A stretch of DNA of 6,034 bases from Dehalococcoidia bacterium CG2_30_46_9 (GTDB lineage Bacteria > Chloroflexota > Dehalococcoidia > GIF9 > AB-539-J10). The notes below the pieces were generated by a model. The model did not search any database and was not told the origin of the DNA. It worked only from the letters and a program-made list of their open reading frames with translations. This document shows, piece after piece, positions 5,886-6,034 of the stretch (its first letter is position 1; the number at the start of each line of letters is the position of its first letter). The translations under genes and the position numbers were made by a program. The DNA lies in the NCBI GenBank assembly GCA_001873005.1, contig MNYE01000115.1, forward strand, positions 1-6,034. The letters are read 5' to 3'.

Positions 5886-6034
5886 TTAAGCAACTGTCTT
5901 GGCATCAGGGATACAGGTATTATTAAAGATAGCATAATTACAAGACCAATAAGAGTTATGTTTAAGCATTACATTCAGTATGATGAGCAACTTATGCATA
6001 CAAGCAGTAAGAGCCACCTTCTTCTCCTTGCCGT
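5886..6034 (-). CDS. IS110-family transposase, C-terminal end (5' part beyond window)
   Basis: Reading leftward from the right edge, 48 codons end at TAA (5888-5886). The stretch GKEKKVALTACMHKLLIILN followed by VMLKHNSYW matches the closing part of IS110/IS1111 transposases, where the last domain (Transposase_20 type) usually ends with a K-x-A-L-x-A-x-M-R-K-L-L-like helix. The canonical arginine before KLL is histidine here. About 20 further residues (SCNYAIFNNTCIPDAKTVA) lie beyond the usual end. These enzymes use a DEDD RuvC-like domain and, in studied members, a bridge RNA encoded in a non-coding end of the element. The catalytic part would lie outside the window, so whether the gene is intact is unknown. 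It converges on ade. Confidence 0.72.
   Translation of the reverse strand, partial: GKEKKVALTACMHKLLIILNVMLKHNSYWSCNYAIFNNTCIPDAKTVA
5886..6034 (-). mobile_element. End of an IS110-type insertion sequence (partial, boundary unknown)
   Basis: This is inferred only from the transposase tail. IS110 elements lack the long terminal inverted repeats of most insertion sequences, so the exact end cannot be placed. The degenerate hairpin repeat at 5863-5885 and the ATTGC repeat at 5825-5856 abut the coding end and may be either target DNA or the element's non-coding end. Confidence 0.45.

Overview
This is a 6.0 kb stretch of an ordinary bacterial chromosome of moderate GC content. The gene set is a YprA/MrfA-type helicase, a DUF503 protein, an MFS carrier, Hpt and an Ade-type adenine deaminase. 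Together with the style of the short dispersed repeats, it reminds me most of Chloroflexota (Dehalococcoidia-like) genomes. That placement is an impression from protein wording and repeats; no phylogenetic marker is present.

Layout. Left, minus strand: a DUF503 gene (1855-1562) followed 50 bp later by a large DEAD/DEAH-box helicase gene (1511 to beyond position 1, 3' end missing). Centre and right, plus strand: an MFS carrier (2094-3395), hypoxanthine phosphoribosyltransferase hpt (3499-4020) and adenine deaminase ade (4073-5806). The two groups diverge from a 238 bp intergenic region (1856-2093). Far right, minus strand: the last 48 codons of an IS110-family transposase (5886-6034) converge on ade. 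Between them lies an 80 bp gap holding two further repeat-like sequences and a possible weak terminator.

How the genes fit together. Ade turns adenine into hypoxanthine and Hpt turns hypoxanthine into IMP, so hpt-ade forms a two-step purine salvage unit. The MFS carrier lies just upstream on the same strand, but its substrate cannot be read from the sequence. The helicase is probably a DNA repair enzyme.

The most striking feature is a roughly 45 bp G/C-rich repeat present four times (68-112, 1508-1552, 4020-4064, 5208-5252). No copy lies in free intergenic space. Two copies fill almost the whole gap between a stop codon and the next start codon (DUF503-helicase and hpt-ade) and contain the ribosome binding site or start codon of the downstream gene. 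The other two lie in frame inside coding sequence, adding about 19 residues between the two domains of Ade and, with a second hairpin repeat, 29 residues to the helicase. This resembles the protein-invading palindromic elements known from Rickettsia, but the sequence here is different.
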